Notes: generated by a model not told the origin, from the sequence alone. Shown: positions 32,848 to 41,917, numbered from the stretch's first letter. The stretch is DNA of 64,000 bases from Gelidibacter pelagius (GCF_017581925.1 NZ_JAGEVG010000006.1:1-64000); one strand, 5' to 3'. Made by a program: numbers and translations.

Positions 32848-35511
32848 TTGGAAGAAGATCACATACATAATGAAGAGGAGAATATTCAGGAAAACGGCAG
32901 TAATGAAACCATTACAAGAGTTACCGGAATGTTTAAGGATTGGTTTTTGGACTACGCTTCCTATGTAATTCTTGAGCGTGCGGTTCCGGCAATTGAGGAT
33001 GGCTTTAAACCTGTTCAGCGCCGTATTATGCAGTCTATGAGAGACTTGGATGATGGGCGTTATAATAAAGTAGCCAATATTGTAGGCCATACCATGCAGT
33101 ACCATCCACATGGCGACGCGAGTATTGCAGACGCCATGGTGCAGATTGGCCAAAAAGATTTATTGATTGATACCCAAGGTAACTGGGGAAATATTCTGAC
33201 AGGAGATAGTGCGGCGGCATCCCGTTATATTGAAGCGCGTTTATCAAAATTTGCTCTGGATGTGGTTTTCAATCCGAAAATTACAGAATGGCAAGCTTCT
33301 TATGATGGCAGACGAAAAGAACCGATTAATCTTCCCGTCATGTTTCCACTATTATTGGCGCAAGGAGGTGAGGGAATTGCTGTTGGTCTTTCAACGAAAA
33401 TATTGCCACATAATTTTATTGAATTGATTGATGCATCAATCAAACATCTTAACGGGAAGAAATTTACTATTTATCCGGATTTCCCAACTGCAGGAATCAT
33501 TGATGTTACTGATTATAAGGATGGCCTCCGCGGAGGTAAAATTCGTGTTAGGGCAAAAATCTCACAATTGGACCGAAGCACTTTGGTCATTAATGAGATT
33601 CCTTTTAGCACCAATACATCGTCGTTAATTGATTCTATTTTAAAGGCGAATGATAAAGGCAAGATTAAAATCCGTAAGATCGAGGACAATACTGCAGCTA
33701 AAGTAGAGATTTTGGTGCATTTGCCATCGGGGATTTCACCTGATAAAACCATTGATGCATTGTATGCATTCACCAATTGTGAAGTTTCTATTTCGCCATT
33801 GGGCTGTGTGATTGAAGATAACAAACCTCTTTTTGTTGGGGTTACCGAAATGTTGCGTCATTCTACCGACAATACCGTTCAGCTTTTAAAACTTAATCTG
33901 GAAATTAAACTTGATGAGCTTGAAGAGCAGTGGCATTTTGCATCCTTGGAGCGAATTTTTATAGAAAACAGGATTTATCGGGATATTGAGGAAGAAGAAA
34001 CATGGGAAGGTGTTATATCGGCAATTGATAAAGGACTTCAGCCACATATTAAGCATTTGAAACGTGCGATTACAACAGAAGATATCGAGCGGTTAACGGA
34101 AATTCGGATCAAGCGTATTTCTAAATTTGATATCGACAAGGCCCAGCAAAAAATTGATGCGCTTGAAGACCAAATTGCCCAGGTCAAACATGATTTAGCA
34201 CATTTAGTCGACTATGCCATTGCGTATTTCACACGCCTTAAAAACGAATATGGCAAAGGGCGAGAGCGCTTGACTGAAATCCGCCTGTTTGATGATGTGG
34301 ATGCAACAAAGGTGATAATAAGGAACACAAAACTTTATGTGAATAGGGAAGAAGGTTTTATTGGAACATCACTCAAAAGAGATGAGTATGTATGTGATTG
34401 TAGTGATATTGATGATATTATCGTGTTTACAAGAGATGGTAAAATGATGGTGACCAAGGTGGATGCCAAAACCTTCGTCGGAAAGGATATCATCAATGTA
34501 GAGGTATTTAATAGGAAAGACAAACGCACTATCTATAATATGATTTATCGTGATGGTGCTAAAGGATCATCGTACGTCAAGCGATTTTCTGTTTTAGGCG
34601 TCACTCGAGATCGTGAATACGATTTAACCAACGGAAGCAAAGGCTCTACAGTTTGGTATTTTTCATCAAACCCAAATGGCGAAGCTGAAGTAATTACCGT
34701 TTATCTGAGACAGGCGGGAAGTGTCAAAAAGCTGAAATGGGATCTTGATTTTGCAGACATCCTTATCAAAGGAAGAAATTCTAAAGGAAACCGTGTAACT
34801 AAATATCCCATCCGAAAGATTGAACTTAAAGAGAAAGGTATTTCCACTTTAAAACCTCGCAAGATATGGTTTGACGATACGGTACAGCGTTTGAATGTAG
34901 ATGGCAGAGGAGAGCTGATTGGCGAATTTAGGGGTGAAGACCGTCTTTTAATCATTCATCAATCGGGTGTTTTAAAAACTATTTTACCAGAACTGACCAC
35001 ACGGTTTGATAATGATATGATTGTTTTAGAAAAATGGATTCCTAAAAAACCTATTTCAGCAATTTACTTTGATGGCGAAAAGGAGCGCTACTACGTGAAA
35101 CGTTTTCTCATTGAACATGAAGGTAGAGAAGAAGTGTTCATCTCCGACCATCCAAAATCGCAACTGGAAATCGTTTCAACCGATTGGAAGCCTATGGTGG
35201 ATGTGGAATTTACCAAAGAACGTGGCAAAGACAGAAAAGACAATCTTGAAGTCAACCTTGAAGAATTCATAAGTATTAAAGGTATTACAGCATTGGGTAA
35301 TCAGTTGACCAGAGATAAGGTCAATCAGATCAGTTTGTTGGAGCCTTTGCCTTATGAAGCCCCGGAAGAAGTTCCTGCTGAAGAGATTGAAGTTGTTGAT
35401 GAAGATAATATTTCAGAAGATAAAGCTTCAAAAAATCCTAAATCGAATTCAGATGAAGACACTAATGAGGATGATCATCCGGATGAAAATGGGCAGGGGA
35501 AGCTGTTTTAG
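32848..35511 (+). CDS. parC: DNA topoisomerase IV subunit A
   Basis: An 887-residue subunit that begins at a TTG codon (EEDHIHNEEENIQENG follows); no in-frame ATG occurs earlier. The breakage-reunion domain has AIEDGFKPVQRRIMQSMRDL, HPHGDASIADAMVQIGQ and the active Tyr127 in SAAASRYIEARL. A coiled coil (DIDKAQQKIDALEDQIAQVK) precedes a degenerate beta-propeller C-terminal region and an acidic tail (EDTNEDDHPDENGQGKLF). The first 25 residues are acidic, as in relatives. ParC-ParE decatenates daughter chromosomes. Confidence 0.95.
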   Translation: MEEDHIHNEEENIQENGSNETITRVTGMFKDWFLDYASYVILERAVPAIEDGFKPVQRRIMQSMRDLDDGRYNKVANIVGHTMQYHPHGDASIADAMVQIGQKDLLIDTQGNWGNILTGDSAAASRYIEARLSKFALDVVFNPKITEWQASYDGRRKEPINLPVMFPLLLAQGGEGIAVGLSTKILPHNFIELIDASIKHLNGKKFTIYPDFPTAGIIDVTDYKDGLRGGKIRVRAKISQLDRSTLVINEIPFSTNTSSLIDSILKANDKGKIKIRKIEDNTAAKVEILVHLPSGISPDKTIDALYAFTNCEVSISPLGCVIEDNKPLFVGVTEMLRHSTDNTVQLLKLNLEIKLDELEEQWHFASLERIFIENRIYRDIEEEETWEGVISAIDKGLQPHIKHLKRAITTEDIERLTEIRIKRISKFDIDKAQQKIDALEDQIAQVKHDLAHLVDYAIAYFTRLKNEYGKGRERLTEIRLFDDVDATKVIIRNTKLYVNREEGFIGTSLKRDEYVCDCSDIDDIIVFTRDGKMMVTKVDAKTFVGKDIINVEVFNRKDKRTIYNMIYRDGAKGSSYVKRFSVLGVTRDREYDLTNGSKGSTVWYFSSNPNGEAEVITVYLRQAGSVKKLKWDLDFADILIKGRNSKGNRVTKYPIRKIELKEKGISTLKPRKIWFDDTVQRLNVDGRGELIGEFRGEDRLLIIHQSGVLKTILPELTTRFDNDMIVLEKWIPKKPISAIYFDGEKERYYVKRFLIEHEGREEVFISDHPKSQLEIVSTDWKPMVDVEFTKERGKDRKDNLEVNLEEFISIKGITALGNQLTRDKVNQISLLEPLPYEAPEEVPAEEIEVVDEDNISEDKASKNPKSNSDEDTNEDDHPDENGQGKLF

Positions 35512-35772
35512 TTTGCGTTCATGTTGATGCGCTATTAAAGTGTAATTGATAAGAATGGGGGCAGATTAATCCATGTAGAACTGTGTGAAGTTATCACTTA
35601 TGGCGCTGACCAATTTTTCGTTGAAGAAAGAACTTAGGATGGGTAATAGACCTCAGCTAACAGGCATTTACTGAGAAGACTCTAAGAATAAGCAAGGCAA
35701 TAATTTTGTGAAATCTATCAACGCTGATTGATCACTGAACCTGGCGAAGTATATCCCCAAATTTTTAAATAT
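35512..35772. other. Gene-free stretch downstream of parC
   Basis: No convincing gene. One plus-strand frame near 35600-35770 reads MALTNFSLKKELRMGNRPQL, then KNKQGNNFVKSINAD, with two in-frame stops, which may be a decayed small gene. The REP-like element follows at 35773. Confidence 0.35.
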
Positions 35773-35887
35773 TTATTCCCATCAGTGGGTTTTAATACCC
35801 TGAGACTTGCCTTGATTGAGAAAACAAGTTATTATCCATACCTCGTGGGCATGCCTGCCGGTCGGACGGGCTGCGAGGCTCTTGATT
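35773..35887 (+). repeat. REP-like intergenic element, copy C
   Basis: Starts TATTCCCATCAGTGGGTTTT, continues with ACTTGCCTTGATTGAG, then ACCTCGTGGGCATGCCTGCC and ends CTGCGAGGC. The last part folds as CCTCG...CGAGG with an inner CCGGTCGG block. It is co-oriented with parC and lies 262 bases beyond its stop. Confidence 0.8.
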
Positions 35888-36117
35888 GCTTTCGAAATGC
35901 CATACCGATGCTAAAGTGCGCGAGCACCATTTCTTCGTTATTTGACCATGAAAAAATTGATGATATTGTAGTGTATTGATGATTACTTTCGTGATAAGGA
36001 GCGTGGGTTTTTAGGAAAGCTAATATCAAAAGTATTATTATCAATTGTTGATATAATGTCTTAAAGTGGCACCACATCAAAGTAAAACTCCGATTCACAA
36101 ATAAGATACAAAATTCT
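35888..36117. other. Gene-free stretch between REP copy C and the lipoprotein gene
   Basis: I see no gene or strong terminator. Short open frames here are not protein-like. Confidence 0.35.
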
Positions 36118-36504
36118 TTATTCTATTTTTGTAGCAGTACCCTGTTCGACGCGCTTTTGTTGACTGCCATGTTGAATAGCCAAGCTGTACTCAAACGTGT
36201 AGGTGTCCTCGGAGGTGGTTAAGATCTTCATATGGATCGCTTTCTCCTCACTCATGTTCTTCGGATTGATATGCTTCATGATGAATTCACAATCGTTGAT
36301 CCATCTTATAGAGGCCGTATCAATTTTGTTTTCATAATAATCGATGTTGAGATCTTCAGTTCTCACAAATCGACCTACTTTTTCAACACCATCCGTTGTG
36401 TATTTAAATTCAAACGTACCTGTTTTAAAATCTTTGCATTCACGATCTTTATTGTAGCAGCTCGTCAATAAGAGTACGAAAATAAAAACTAATGGAAATT
36501 TCAT
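36118..36504 (-). CDS. Lipoprotein near parC
   Basis: A protein of 128 residues from the ATG at 36504 (MKFPLVFIFVLLLTSCYNKD) with a lipobox LTSC; an ATG 21 bases upstream would place seven polar residues before the signal and is not favoured. The mature part (KDFKTGTFEFKYTTDGVEKV, then RWINDCEFIMKHINPKN) is beta-rich and holds Cys residues in ECKDF and NDCEF. Relatives in flavobacteria are sometimes labelled DNA topoisomerase IV merely because of this position next to parC; nothing in the protein supports that label. It probably localises to the outer membrane. Function is unknown. Confidence 0.75.
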   Translation of the reverse strand: MKFPLVFIFVLLLTSCYNKDRECKDFKTGTFEFKYTTDGVEKVGRFVRTEDLNIDYYENKIDTASIRWINDCEFIMKHINPKNMSEEKAIHMKILTTSEDTYTFEYSLAIQHGSQQKRVEQGTATKIE

Positions 36505-36599
36505 GTTTTTCAAATTTGAAGACAAAATTACTCAAAAGAAAGCTATTCCGTATCTAAATATCGGAAAGTTGACGGAGCTTTTAAAAAAACGAGTTAGAA

Positions 36600-36977
36600 T
36601 TAATTTTTCACAAATTCCTTAAAAGTTCCATCCGTATAAAATATGACAATTTTATCAATGCTTTTATCTTTTGTTTCTGAAACGGAATTCGAAAAGGGTT
36701 GAGGAGTTTCTTCGGGAGTCTGTTTTTTTACTCCAGTAATATTTTCAGGTTTGGATGGAAATTCTCCTTTACCATTCAACAACCAATACAGTTCAACTTC
36801 AGGATAGGAGGATAAAACTTTGAGTACAAAATCTAAGCTGGGTTTATTTCGTCCCGATAGAATATGTGAAATACTCGAGCGCTGAACACCTATGGTGTCA
36901 GAGAAAGAAGACGCCGATTCCGCGTAGTAATCGATGACTTTTTGTAGCCGCTTTGCAAAATCATCACTGTTTATCAT
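36600..36977 (-). CDS. XRE-type helix-turn-helix regulator
   Basis: A 125-residue protein. Residues 5-70 form a Cro/CI HTH (FAKRLQKVIDYYAESASSFS, then DTIGVQRSSISHILSGRNKP and DFVLKVLSSYPEVELYWLLN), with the common GKGEFP motif after it. A Pro/Thr-rich linker (KKQTPEETPQPF) leads to a short C-terminal part (IDKIVIFYTDGTFKEFVKN). This type is frequent in Bacteroidetes and typically binds its own promoter. It is divergent from the M14 peptidase gene, with inverted repeats in the 300-base gap, so both may be controlled from there. Confidence 0.85.
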   Translation of the reverse strand: MINSDDFAKRLQKVIDYYAESASSFSDTIGVQRSSISHILSGRNKPSLDFVLKVLSSYPEVELYWLLNGKGEFPSKPENITGVKKQTPEETPQPFSNSVSETKDKSIDKIVIFYTDGTFKEFVKN

Positions 36978-37279
36978 TGTAAACTTATGTTTAGGCTTTA
37001 GTGCGTTACAAATGTAACGAAAAGTATGTTTGAAAGCTAAGTATTTGCTTGTTAAATCTCTTTTAAGTTAAAGTTTGACTTAACAAAAGGTTGTCTATTA
37101 GACTGATTTATTATAAATTACACGTATATATTGGGGTCGATCCAATTGCAGTTGATGCCCACTTTGGTTTGTGTTGTAATTTCAAACAAATTGTATATAG
37201 ATGTAAACAATAAAGCTACAATTCTTTGTTTACAAATGTAAATTATCATTTGTTTACATTTGTATCATAATTATTTAAC
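36978..37279. promoter_or_regulatory. Divergent intergenic region with inverted repeats
   Basis: It holds TTTACA-aa-TGTAAA at 37229-37242 and a larger inverted pair ATGTAAACAA (37201-37210) with TTGTTTACAT (37250-37259), with a further partial copy after it. This is a candidate operator for the XRE regulator encoded on the left, governing itself or the M14 gene on the right. No gene is seen in the stretch. Confidence 0.5.
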
Positions 37280-38437
37280 ATGACTATTGAGCATTTAATA
37301 AAAGAATATGAACAGTACCTTGAAGCAGCTCTTTTTGGTCGCTATATTAATTTGGATCATATCAAAACCTTGGTTAAAAAACATAGCGCTCAATTTGACG
37401 TATCAATTGTTGGGAAGTCGGTTTTAAATGAAGACATTCATTTTATGAAAGTTGGATCTGGAGCTAAGAAGGTTTTGATGTGGTCTCAAATGCATGGCAA
37501 TGAAAGCACAACTACTAAAGCAATTTTTGATCTTTTGAATGTTCTGGCCGAATCTGAAAATACTTCTGTCAAGAAATTTTTGAACGCATGTACGCTTGGG
37601 ATCATTCCCATGTTGAATCCTGATGGTTCGCGCGCTTATACTCGTTTAAACGCCAATCGTGTGGATTTAAATAGAGATGCGCAAGATTTATCCCAGCCAG
37701 AGAGTAGGGTGCTTAGGGAGTGCTTTGATAATTTTAAACCTGATTTCTGTTTAAATCTTCATGGTCAGCGTACTATCTTTAGCGCCGGAGAAGTGAAAAA
37801 GCCTGCAACTATTTCCTTTTTGTCGCCTGCCCAAGATGATGTTCGCACAGTGACTATGACCCGTAAAAAAGCTATGGATGTTATTGTTAAAATGAATAAC
37901 AATCTTCAACAACAAATTCCAGATCAAGTTGGTATTTATGATGATTCATTTAATATTAATTGTGTTGGGGATGCCTTTCAGGCTTTAAATGTGCCAACAA
38001 TTCTATTTGAGGCTGGGCATTTTCATGAGGATTATGATAGGGAAAAAGTCAGGGAGTTAATTTTTCAATCCCTGTGGGTTGGGTTGGTTGAGATTGCTTT
38101 TGGAGATCCGCAAGGTTCTAAGGAAAAGGCATATTTCGAAATTCCACAAAACGATAAATTGTTTTATGACATTATTATCCGAAATGCGAAACTTAAAAAG
38201 GGGCGGCGGCATCAAATTTCAGATATTGCCGTGCAATATGAGGAGAGGCTTATCCAGGATCGCATTCATTTTATTCCAAAAATTGAAAAAATATCCAATT
38301 TAAGTGGTTTTTTTGGTCATAGAGAAATCAACGCTCATGAGCAATTGGTTTTTGCTGAAGACAATATGGAATTAAGTGAGGGCATCTCAATCGATTTCGT
38401 ATTGATTAATAATGAAAGACAACCACTATTTGTGTAA
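37280..38437 (+). CDS. M14-family zinc carboxypeptidase-like protein
   Basis: A 385-residue cytoplasmic protein. The zinc site is HxxE in WSQMHGNESTTTKAIFDLLN (residues near 73-90) with the third ligand probably in CLNLHGQRTIF. The substrate Arg/Asn region is NPDGSRAYTRLNANRVDLNR, and the catalytic-type Glu lies in ILFEAGHFHEDYDREK. No signal peptide is visible, unlike secreted digestive M14 enzymes. Flavobacterial members of this group are intracellular and of unknown substrate. It is followed 73 bases later by an Lrp-type regulator on the same strand. Confidence 0.88.
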   Translation: MTIEHLIKEYEQYLEAALFGRYINLDHIKTLVKKHSAQFDVSIVGKSVLNEDIHFMKVGSGAKKVLMWSQMHGNESTTTKAIFDLLNVLAESENTSVKKFLNACTLGIIPMLNPDGSRAYTRLNANRVDLNRDAQDLSQPESRVLRECFDNFKPDFCLNLHGQRTIFSAGEVKKPATISFLSPAQDDVRTVTMTRKKAMDVIVKMNNNLQQQIPDQVGIYDDSFNINCVGDAFQALNVPTILFEAGHFHEDYDREKVRELIFQSLWVGLVEIAFGDPQGSKEKAYFEIPQNDKLFYDIIIRNAKLKKGRRHQISDIAVQYEERLIQDRIHFIPKIEKISNLSGFFGHREINAHEQLVFAEDNMELSEGISIDFVLINNERQPLFV

Positions 38438-38510
38438 AAAAGTAGCTTTTGGTGTATTATCTTCAATATATTTCTACTATTTTTGTAAAAAATTTAATAA
38501 TTTATAACAA

Positions 38511-38990
38511 ATGGGGAAGTTCAAATTGGATGAAATTGATCATCAAATTTTAGATATGTTAATTGATAATACGCGAATTCCATTTACGGATATTGCTAAA
38601 AAATTAGTGATTTCGGCTGGAACAGTTCACGTACGTGTCAAAAAAATGGAAGAAGCTGGTATCATTCAAGGGTCATCATTGACCTTGGACTATAAAAAAC
38701 TAGGGTATTCTTTTATTGCTTATGTTGGTGTTTTCCTAAATAATACCTCTCAAACAAAATTTGTTTTAGAGCGCATTAGTGAGATTCCATTCGTTACGGT
38801 GGCCCATATTACTACCGGTAAATTCAATATTTTTTGTAAAGTGAGGGCTAAAAACACCTCGCATGCAAAAGATATTATTTTTATGTTAGATGATATTGAG
38901 GGCATCTATAGGACTGAGACCATGATTTCATTGGAGGAAAGCATAAATGACAAGAAACGCTTAATGCATTCTATATTCAACGAACTTTAA
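38511..38990 (+). CDS. Lrp/AsnC family transcriptional regulator
   Basis: A 159-residue protein. The N-terminal HTH reads KLDEIDHQILDMLIDNTRIP, FTDIAKKLVISAGTVHVRVK, KMEEAGIIQGSSLTLDYKKL. The C-terminal RAM/ligand domain (SFIAYVGVFLNNTSQTKFVL; VTVAHITTGKFNIFCKVRAK) would bind an amino acid and drive assembly into octamers. It may regulate amino acid metabolism; its specific effector is unknown. It precedes the broken dinB-like gene and is separated from it by a terminator-like hairpin. It is full length. Confidence 0.93.
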   Translation: MGKFKLDEIDHQILDMLIDNTRIPFTDIAKKLVISAGTVHVRVKKMEEAGIIQGSSLTLDYKKLGYSFIAYVGVFLNNTSQTKFVLERISEIPFVTVAHITTGKFNIFCKVRAKNTSHAKDIIFMLDDIEGIYRTETMISLEESINDKKRLMHSIFNEL

Positions 38991-39014
38991 TCACATTCAC
39001 AATCTATAATTAAT

Positions 39015-39048
39015 TACCCTTTGTTGACCACTCAATGAAGGGTATTTT
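39015..39048 (+). terminator. Terminator downstream of the Lrp gene
   Basis: TACCCTT/AAGGGTA stem with a 16-base loop followed by TTTT, 25 bases after the Lrp stop. It ends before the dinB-like gene's preferred start at 39075. Confidence 0.6.
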
Positions 39049-39074
39049 AAATGAGGTCATTCAAGCATTTTTTT

Positions 39075-39590
39075 ATGACGAAAGAAGAACTTAGTTCAGA
39101 TGAATATAATAGTTATTATCAACCTTATGTAGATAAAGTTGGGGACGGCAATGTGTTCAACGGTTTACAAGATAACGTTAAAACGATACTTCCATTTTTC
39201 AAAAGCATTAAAAATGAAAAATTGCACTATCGATATGCTGAAGGCAAATGGACTGTTCAGGAAATTCTTCTGCATTTAATTGATACAGAGCGTGTTTTTG
39301 CGTATCGCGCTATGTGCTTTGCAAGAAATGACAAGACCGAATTGCCTGGTTTTGATCAAGATGCTTTTGTTGCGAACAGTTATGCCGATGAAAGAAGTAT
39401 AGAAAGTCTCTTGTCTGAATAGCAAAGTGTAAGATTGGCTACAATATCCTTATTTGAGAGCTTTGATGAAAGAAGTTTGGCCCGAATAGGCATTGCCAGT
39501 AATAGTGGTCTTTCCGTTAGGGCCATTGCATTTATAATTTTGGGTCATGAAAACCATCATCTTAAAATTGTTAATGAACGCTATCTATAA
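39075..39590 (+). pseudogene. DinB-family protein interrupted by an amber codon
   Basis: The frame starts MTKEELSSDEYNSYYQPYVD and runs to a TAG at 39420-39422, directly after RSIESLLSE. The same frame continues for 55 codons (QSVRLATISLFESFDERSLA, then SVRAIAFIILGHENHHLKIV) to a TAA at 39588-39590. Joined, this is a normal DinB-like (YfiT/DinB_2) protein of about 172 codons with the HENHH metal motif. One base change at the TAG (for example TAT or TAC to TAG) explains the break. Without the second part the fold and the last metal-binding His residues are missing. Its end overlaps the aroB stop by 6 bases. Confidence 0.85.
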
Positions 39591-40652
39591 TCGGTAATAT
39601 TCAAATGCCTTAATCAGTAATTCATTTTCCACCAAACAATCAATTTTTGGTGCTCCAATCTTTTCCAACAACACAAAGTTGATGTTGCCATGTTCATTTT
39701 TTTTGTCATATTTTAAAAGATCGATGATGGCATCATGATCTGCGGCTTCAATAGTCACTCTTTTGAAGATTTTAAGGAAGGTCTCTTTTATAGTCTCCAA
39801 ATCATCTTTTGGGAACCCTAGCAATTCAGATGAAATATAAGTTTCCATGATCATTCCGATGGCAATGGCTTCTCCATGGAGCAGTTCTTCTTTATCTGTT
39901 TGACTCAAAAAATAAGATTCAATAGCATGACCTAAAGTGTGTCCAAAATTAAGGGTTTTACGAAGACCTTGCTCATTTGGATCTTCAGTTACAATAGTAT
40001 TCTTTATTTCAACAGATTGATGAATTAAAGCATCTAAATAATCTAAGGTTAAGCTGTTTAGGTCTAAAAACTCATTCCAATAGGAAGTGTCATATATAAG
40101 ACCATGTTTCAGCATTTCGGCCAGGCCGCTCTTTAGATGATTTTGAGGAAGTGAATCTAAAAAACTTGTGTCCACAATGACCATATCACCTGAAGATATC
40201 ACGCCAACCTGGTTTTTAAGAGCGCCGAGATCAACACCCGTTTTCCCTCCTACAGAAGCGTCAACCATGGCCAGGAGGGAGGTAGGTACGTTAATGTATT
40301 TTAAGCCGCGCTTGAAGGTGCAGGCTACAAAGCCGCCTAAATCAGTAACAACGCCTCCGCCAACATTAATGATGAGGCTTTTTCTGTCTGCTCCCAAGTC
40401 AGATAACGCATTCCATACACCTACGCATGTATCTATGTTTTTATGAGCTTCACCGGCTTCAATTTCTATGATTTCACATACCAGATCCGTTTCTAATTTC
40501 GACATAAAAAGTGGTAAGCAATGGATATGTGTATTGATATCAACAATAATAAATAGTTTGGAGAAACGGTTGTCTTTCAGGTAGTTGTTCAGTTCTTTGT
40601 ATCCTGTTTCATTAAAATGAACTGCGTATGCATCTGTTGTAATTGAAGTCAT
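39585..40652 (-). CDS. aroB: 3-dehydroquinate synthase
   Basis: A 355-residue enzyme of the shikimate pathway that cyclises DAHP, using NAD and a divalent metal. Visible signatures: GAEAHKNIDTCVGVWNALSD for EAHK, INVGGGVVTDLGGFVACTFK for the NAD-binding GGGV region, PTSLLAMVDASVGGKTGVD, GLAEMLKHGLIYD with the metal Glu, and LNFGHTLGHAIESYF with metal His residues. The length is a little below the classic 360. It overlaps the tail of the broken dinB-like gene and is divergent from the proline dehydrogenase gene. Confidence 0.96.
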   Translation of the reverse strand: MTSITTDAYAVHFNETGYKELNNYLKDNRFSKLFIIVDINTHIHCLPLFMSKLETDLVCEIIEIEAGEAHKNIDTCVGVWNALSDLGADRKSLIINVGGGVVTDLGGFVACTFKRGLKYINVPTSLLAMVDASVGGKTGVDLGALKNQVGVISSGDMVIVDTSFLDSLPQNHLKSGLAEMLKHGLIYDTSYWNEFLDLNSLTLDYLDALIHQSVEIKNTIVTEDPNEQGLRKTLNFGHTLGHAIESYFLSQTDKEELLHGEAIAIGMIMETYISSELLGFPKDDLETIKETFLKIFKRVTIEAADHDAIIDLLKYDKKNEHGNINFVLLEKIGAPKIDCLVENELLIKAFEYYRL

Positions 40653-40719
40653 TATTATGTTAGCTTTATTAATCGATGAAAATAAGCAGTTTTTAATTAA
40701 TTAATCAAGAATGAATAAT

Positions 40720-40727
40720 TAAATTTG
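40720..40727 (+). promoter_or_regulatory. Candidate -7 element TAAATTTG of the proline dehydrogenase gene
   Basis: TAAATTTG matches TAnnTTTG and lies 18 bases before the ATG at 40745. The corresponding -33 box is not well conserved. Confidence 0.45.
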
Positions 40728-40744
40728 TGTTTATTTTTCTCATA

Positions 40745-41917
40745 ATGACAATATCTAAAATTTTTGAAAATACGGAAGTCGCTTTTAGTCTTAAAAGTGA
40801 TTCAGAGCTTGATCGCGCTTATTTTTTGTTCAAGATGATTTCCCATGAACCTTTGGTTAGAATAGGTACTGCAGTGACAAATTTCGCTTTGAAAGCTCAC
40901 TTGCCTGTTGAAGGTTTGATTCGGGCAACGGTGTTTGACCATTTTTGTGGTGGCGTCAACGAAGAGGATTGTTTACCAGTCATAGATAAAATGTATGCTA
41001 AAGGCGTAAGTTCGGTATTGGATTACTCCGTGGAGGGCAAGGAAATTGAATCTCATTTTGATGCTGCCATGGAGAAAACCTTGAAGATTATCAATTTTGC
41101 GGACGAGAAAAAATCTATGCCGATAGCTGTTTTTAAGCCTACCGGATTAGGAAGGTTCCACTTGTACCAAAAGAAGGGTGAAAAAAAATCTTTTACTCCC
41201 AAAGAACAAGAGGAGTGGGATCGGGTGGTAGCCCGTTTCGATAAAGTATGCAAATTGGCCAAAGAAAAAGATGTTGAAATTCTGATTGATAGCGAGCAAA
41301 GCTGGATGCAGGATGCTGCTGATGACTTGTGCGAGGCCATGATGCGAAAGTACAATACTGGGGTTCCAATTGTTTATAACACTTTCCAATTGTACCGATG
41401 GGACCGATTAGATTACCTTAAAGCGCTTCATGAACGTGCCCAGAAAGATGGTTTTACAGTAGGAGCTAAAATTGTTCGAGGGGCATATATGGAGAAAGAA
41501 CGGGAAAGAGCTGAAGATAAAGGTTATGACTCTCCTATTTGTGCCACCAAGGAAGCTACCGATTTAAATTTTGATGAAACATTGGACTATATTTTAAGAA
41601 ATATAGATACCATTTCCTTATTTATAGGCACTCATAATGAACAAAGTTGTTATCTGGCTATGCAAATTATGACGGAATTGGGAATTGCTAAAAGCGATAA
41701 TCGCGTGTGGTTTGGTCAACTTTATGGAATGAGCGACCATATAAGCTTCAATCTGGCTGAACACGGCTACAATGTGGCTAAATATGTACCCTTTGGCCCC
41801 GTAAAGGATGTGATGCCTTATTTGATTAGAAGGGCAGAGGAGAACACTTCGGTTGCAGGGCAGACAAGTAGGGAGTTGATGTTGTTAAAAAAGGAGAGGC
41901 AACGACGAAAATTATGA
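40745..41917 (+). CDS. Proline dehydrogenase
   Basis: A 390-residue monofunctional PRODH from the ATG at 40745 (MTISKIFENTEVAFSLKS); an ATG 18 bases upstream would overlap the promoter element. It oxidises proline to pyrroline-5-carboxylate with FAD. Visible: the TIM-barrel segments PIAVFKPTGLGRFHLYQKKG, EILIDSEQSWMQDAADDL, NTFQLYRWDRLDYLKALH, VGAKIVRGAYMEKERERAED and the C-terminal YVPFGPVKDVMPYLIRRAEE, whose RRxxE motif binds proline. No P5C dehydrogenase is fused or adjacent, as is usual in flavobacteria. It is divergent from aroB. Confidence 0.93.
   Translation: MTISKIFENTEVAFSLKSDSELDRAYFLFKMISHEPLVRIGTAVTNFALKAHLPVEGLIRATVFDHFCGGVNEEDCLPVIDKMYAKGVSSVLDYSVEGKEIESHFDAAMEKTLKIINFADEKKSMPIAVFKPTGLGRFHLYQKKGEKKSFTPKEQEEWDRVVARFDKVCKLAKEKDVEILIDSEQSWMQDAADDLCEAMMRKYNTGVPIVYNTFQLYRWDRLDYLKALHERAQKDGFTVGAKIVRGAYMEKERERAEDKGYDSPICATKEATDLNFDETLDYILRNIDTISLFIGTHNEQSCYLAMQIMTELGIAKSDNRVWFGQLYGMSDHISFNLAEHGYNVAKYVPFGPVKDVMPYLIRRAEENTSVAGQTSRELMLLKKERQRRKL

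Noticed and set aside
35728-35979. An 83-codon plus-strand frame downstream of parC
   Set aside because: Most of it is the REP-like element read as codons; the other two element copies do not preserve the frame.
36118-36504. Topoisomerase IV subunit annotation for the lipoprotein
   Set aside because: The protein has a lipobox and no topoisomerase motif; such labels come only from its position beside parC.
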